A stretch of DNA of 64,000 bases, from NCBI RefSeq assembly GCF_024713945.1, contig NC_134685.1:2165001-2229000 (forward strand), written 5' to 3'. The stretch is from Dermatophagoides farinae (Eukaryota > Arthropoda > Arachnida > Sarcoptiformes > Pyroglyphidae). Below the pieces are notes generated by a model. It was not told the DNA's origin. It made no database searches and saw nothing but the letters and a program-made list of their open reading frames with translations. How positions within the stretch are numbered: the stretch's first letter is position 1; every line of letters starts with the position of its first letter. Shown here one piece after another: positions 60,252 to 64,000 of the stretch. The translations under genes were made by a program, and so were the position numbers.

Positions 60252-61202
60252 CAGAAGAGTAAAAAATGTGGAGAACAAGAAAAAGAACAAAAAAAAAAAA
60301 AAGAAACCAGACTTACATGGAGAGAACACGAACCAAATTAATCAAATTATAATATGTTTTCAGTGTGTGTGTGTGTGTTTCTGTATTCGAATAAAACATC
60401 TACACACACACACAGAACATTGATGTGATGACAAGAATCTTGAATTTTTTCTTATTCATGATGATGATGATGATGAAAATGCGCCAAAAAATAAAAAATA
60501 AAAATAAAGGAAATGAGAAACACTTTTGTAAATGAGAAAAAAAACGAACGAACCAATTTTTCCATTTCTCCAGTTTTTTTTCACTTGATTTCAAATCGAT
60601 TTCCACACACACACACACACACACACACACACCAACACCACACACACATTCATTTGAATATGAGAAACAATAATCACATGAACATGAATTTTTTTTTGTT
60701 TCTGTTTTTTTCACAAAATTCAATAATTTCAATGATTAAATTGAACCGGATGATTATGATAATGACGATATAGTAGTAGTAGTAGTAGTAGTAGTATTGG
60801 TGGCTAATTCCATTTCATTTGTTTTTAACAATAATACAGCAATGATGTAGAATGGAAATGGATCGTCATCGTTTTCATGACACTTAATCGATCATATTTT
60901 TTTTAGGTTCGTAGTCTTTTTTCTGTTGAATTTGATTTGATCTTCAAAAAGATGGAATTCATTCATTGATTCATTTTTTTTTTTTTTGAAAATGAAAATG
61001 AAAAATTTTTCATTTCTCTCTCCATTTTTTTTTATCTTCAGAATTTAATTTGATAAACGAATCGAATTGTGAGAGAATCATTAATCGATTGAATAAACGA
61101 TCGGATTTGATTGGATTGAATCGAATCAGAATCTGATGATGATTGGATTTTTTTTTCATTTCATCATATCAATGGTGATGATCATTGTTAACATGATGAT
61201 TA

Positions 61203-61411
61203 TGTGTGTGTGTGTGGCGTGTGGTGGTGGTGATGATCACCAATAAAATTGTAACCGGCGACATTTGAATCATCAAAACAATAATTCCAAAAGACGTGTG
61301 GATAATGCTGAGAATGCAATTTTTGTTTTCTTCTCATCAAACAATAATAACAATTCATTAATCGAGAAACATACCAAACACACAATTCAAGAAAACCATA
61401 AAATACAGATC
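61203..61411 (-). CDS. weak candidate terminal exon
   Basis: On the minus strand a very good acceptor (TTTTTTTCTCTCTTACAG, exon from 61411) is followed by about 69 codons of unusually complex sequence before TAA at 61200-61202. It starts SVFYGFLELCVWYVSRLMNC and continues YYCLMRRKQKLHSQHYPHVF and WNYCFDDSNVAGYNFIGD, ending in a His/Thr run. It has Trp, Cys and Tyr spread through it, a possible membrane helix and a following basic patch, unlike the repeat-derived frames around it. I found no upstream partner exon and no homology that I recognise. The frame also stays open upstream of the acceptor, so an unspliced reading is possible. It may equally be chance. Confidence 0.22.
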
Positions 61412-64000
61412 CTGTAAGAGAGAAAAAAAATTGATAAGAAAATGATAATAACAAGAAAAGACAGGATACAAACGAAATGACGATGATGATGATGATGATG
61501 ATCAATATATATTGGACATTCGATGGACAAATGTCACCACACACACACACACACAAATACGAAAACAAACAAAATCAATGGACAAACCAAACACCAACAA
61601 AACAATGAATGAATGAAACAATTTAATTTATCAAATTGATTCACAAATAGAAAAATATTGATGTTAAAAATGTCGTGTGATCAATGATGTTTGATTTTTT
61701 TTTGTTCTCTTTATTGTTTTACACATTCGATAATAATAATACAAAAAAAAATCGAGAATATGAAACAACAACAACAACAAAAAAAAAGACAAATTCGAAT
61801 GGTTTTATTATTTGTCTATTTTGTTATGATGATGATGACAAAAATTGAAAACATTTCTGTAAAGTTTCTCGGATGAATTTTTATTTTCATGGAAATTTTC
61901 TCAAATTTAAAAAAAAAATTTAGTTCGCTTTTGTTCATTATTGTATTGTGTTTATTTGTTCGAATCATAATTATTGGACATATCGGTTATTATTAAATAT
62001 TTTACCGACAAACAAAACAAAAAAAAATTCTCTTTCTCGATTCAAGGAATTCCAACAGAAAAAAAATAATCAACAACAATACCAATGAAATGAATGCCTA
62101 AGAATGTACAGAATAATTCATCAATGAATGAAAGCGAAATGGCCAAAGACAGAGAGAGAGAGAGAGAGAAAGAGAATTACAAAATGCAATTCAATTTAAT
62201 CCAATTTCAAATATCAAATAATTCATCGAATGTACGAGATCCATTGGCTATTGATCAAACACACACACACACACAAAATCTATTTCCATTTCAGAGTTTT
62301 TTTTTCCAAATAATAAAAGAGAATTCATTTCTTATATTTGGGCACCATACACACACACACACCATACAATAATACATCATACAGAATTTGTCTTTCGTTT
62401 AAACATTATGACGATTGTTGGTAATATTATCAAGAAAAAAAAAAAGATTTAGGTTAAGTAAACACACAAAATGAGAGTGAGAGAACATGAACAAACGGAA
62501 TGATTTCTTTTGTTTTTTTTTTCTTTCTTTATTCACCAAATTTCCATTCCATTCCATTCAATTCACATCACACACACACACAGACAATTGTCTTTTCTTT
62601 AGCTAAAAATTCTTGGTCTTCTTGGTTTAGTTTGGTCTTTGTCATCATAATCATCATCGTCGTCGTCGGTATATATTTGTTTAAATGTTTATCTTTGTGT
62701 ATTTGAAATCGCATTCACAATCATTCATTGCAAATAGAATGTGCCAAAAAAAAAATCTATACATACACACAAATCTTGAATGTTTGATATATTGGATCAA
62801 AAAAAATTTGAACGAAAATGATATTTATATCAGGAAATAGAAATGAAAAAAAAAATTGTAATCAATAAAATTATTCTATATTTCCATTTTTAAAATTTAC
62901 AAAATCATCATTTTTTGTGTCCACAATTGGCCATATGGCCAAGTAATATATTTTTCTGATTGTTTGAAAAATACGATTCCTCCAAAAAAAACTTTAATTG
63001 GCCTTTTCGTAGACATAATTTTTTTTGGCTGTTTGTACAAAGATGACGTACAATTACAGATCAAGATGATCAAGACTTGTTTGATGAATGAATGTAAATA
63101 TTCTCATTATTCAACAATGCAACAAACATTATGAAACTTTTTCATTATTGGTGAATTCATTGGTGCAACAACAACAACAACAACAACAACAATCAAAGTG
63201 TTTTTATATGTTCAAAAAAGTACATACCTTTTTTCACAGAATTTCAATATTCAGCGGATTAATTATTATTATTATTATTCATGTTACTTGATTATCATAA
63301 GATTCGATTTTCACGTATACGTTAAACATTCGACATATCAATGGTGATGATGATGGTGATGTTCTGTTATATCAGAATCAGAAAATGTTCTTTTTTCTTT
63401 CTTTCAATTGTAACGTTTTTTTTTATACACTGATGAAAACAAATATCATGAAGAAATGAGAAGATCTAATATAACATTTTCTTTCTGTGATGATGTTGTT
63501 GGAAACAAAATAATAATAATTCTGTGTATAAAACAGACCAATAATACCAACGAATGGATCAATAATATTATTATTCTGTTATTATTATGTTCTGGATCGA
63601 CAATTCTGGGTGTGTTGTAGTTGATTTTTTTTTTAGTTTCTTTAGTTCCCGGCCCAATAATAATGGATCCAGATGATTTTTTATATACCCAAAAACAACA
63701 ACATAGATAAAATATATACGAATACTATTTTTTTTTCTCTTCTTGAACAACAAAACAAAACAACATAATCTGTAAACAATAGTGGTGGGTGGATGATTGG
63801 TTGGTTGTATGTATGTTTATGATATACGGGATCATATCATATAAAACAGTTTCGCTAAAATCATTCGGGAAAAAAAATTGTTTAGATATTTTTTCGGTTA
63901 TTATTATTATTATACAGTATATATAAAAAAACAATACGATTCTTCTTTTTAGTTCCAAGAATGTACAATGTTTTTTGTCGTTGTTGTTGTTGTTGTTGTT
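61412..64000. other. right end of window, no gene recognised
   Basis: Contains ATG, CAA and CA tracts, a GA tract near 62152 and a GTT tract at the very end. A splice-donor-like AAAAAG|GTATGTAC occurs on the minus strand at about 63227, but all three frames before it contain stops, so it could at most end a non-coding exon. Confidence 0.5.

Larger units (their letters stand above)
54078..61202. other. upstream region of mmd, repeat-rich, no gene recognised
   Basis: About 7 kb on the 5' side of mmd. It holds the twin TG tracts at 55995-56122, a CT tract at 56335-56360, a CA tract at 60210-60249, CA tracts near 58560 and 60605, a TAG run near 60773, a GATCA pentanucleotide run near 58153 and a 10-bp inverted repeat at 59881-59916. 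Frames here encode repeated His-Thr or Leu/Phe runs and are not credible genes. The mmd promoter should lie here but I cannot place it. Confidence 0.5.

Noticed and set aside
1-64000. CRISPR arrays, rRNA, tRNA genes and transposases
   Set aside because: Looked for regularly spaced repeats with unique spacers, cloverleaf-like segments and transposase motifs. Only simple-sequence repeats and small inverted repeats were found.

Overview
The window looks like nuclear DNA of a small-genome arthropod, most likely an astigmatid (dust or scab) mite or a close relative. This is inferred from strong AT-richness, very dense short simple repeats of (CAA), (GTT), (ATG), (TCA) and (CA/TG) type, several introns of 65-110 bases in otherwise spread-out genes, and proteins with arthropod-type conserved cores interrupted by long Gln, Asn, Asp, Ser, His and Thr runs. 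Species identity is inference. I see no operon structure, CRISPR array, rRNA, tRNA or transposase gene.

Layout. (1) 1-10185: no convincing gene; repeat-rich DNA with one weak candidate exon. (2) 10329-11558 (+): an apparently intronless Gsx/ind ParaHox homeobox gene with a TATA-like box upstream and a 9-bp hairpin just after the stop. (3) 16856-17590 (+): a small, unrecognised, cysteine-rich type I membrane protein. (4) 18276-54077 (-): one very large gene for an ADAM-family protein of the ADAM11/22/23 (Drosophila mind-meld, mmd) type. I reconstructed 20 exons from splice sites and matching phases: signal sequence, prodomain, inactive metalloprotease domain, disintegrin, cysteine-rich and EGF-like domains, one membrane span, and a giant low-complexity cytoplasmic tail. 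Exons 1-17 (30816-54077) are well supported. Exons 18-20 (18276-21127) are attached by matching phase across a 9.7-kb intron and are less certain. (5) 25066-26148 (-): a mitochondrial phosphate carrier (SLC25A3 type), which would be nested inside that 9.7-kb intron on the same strand. (6) 54078-64000: upstream region of mmd, with a pair of long TG tracts and one weak candidate exon.

The genes do not form a pathway. Gsx is a neural patterning transcription factor, mmd a neural adhesion-type pseudoprotease, and the phosphate carrier a mitochondrial housekeeping protein. The most unusual points are the retained zinc histidines with the catalytic Glu replaced by Met in mmd, the very long mmd tail with a reading-frame conflict inside a CAA-rich exon, the nested same-strand carrier gene, the intronless Gsx, the unknown cysteine-rich protein, and several near-perfect hairpins in introns.
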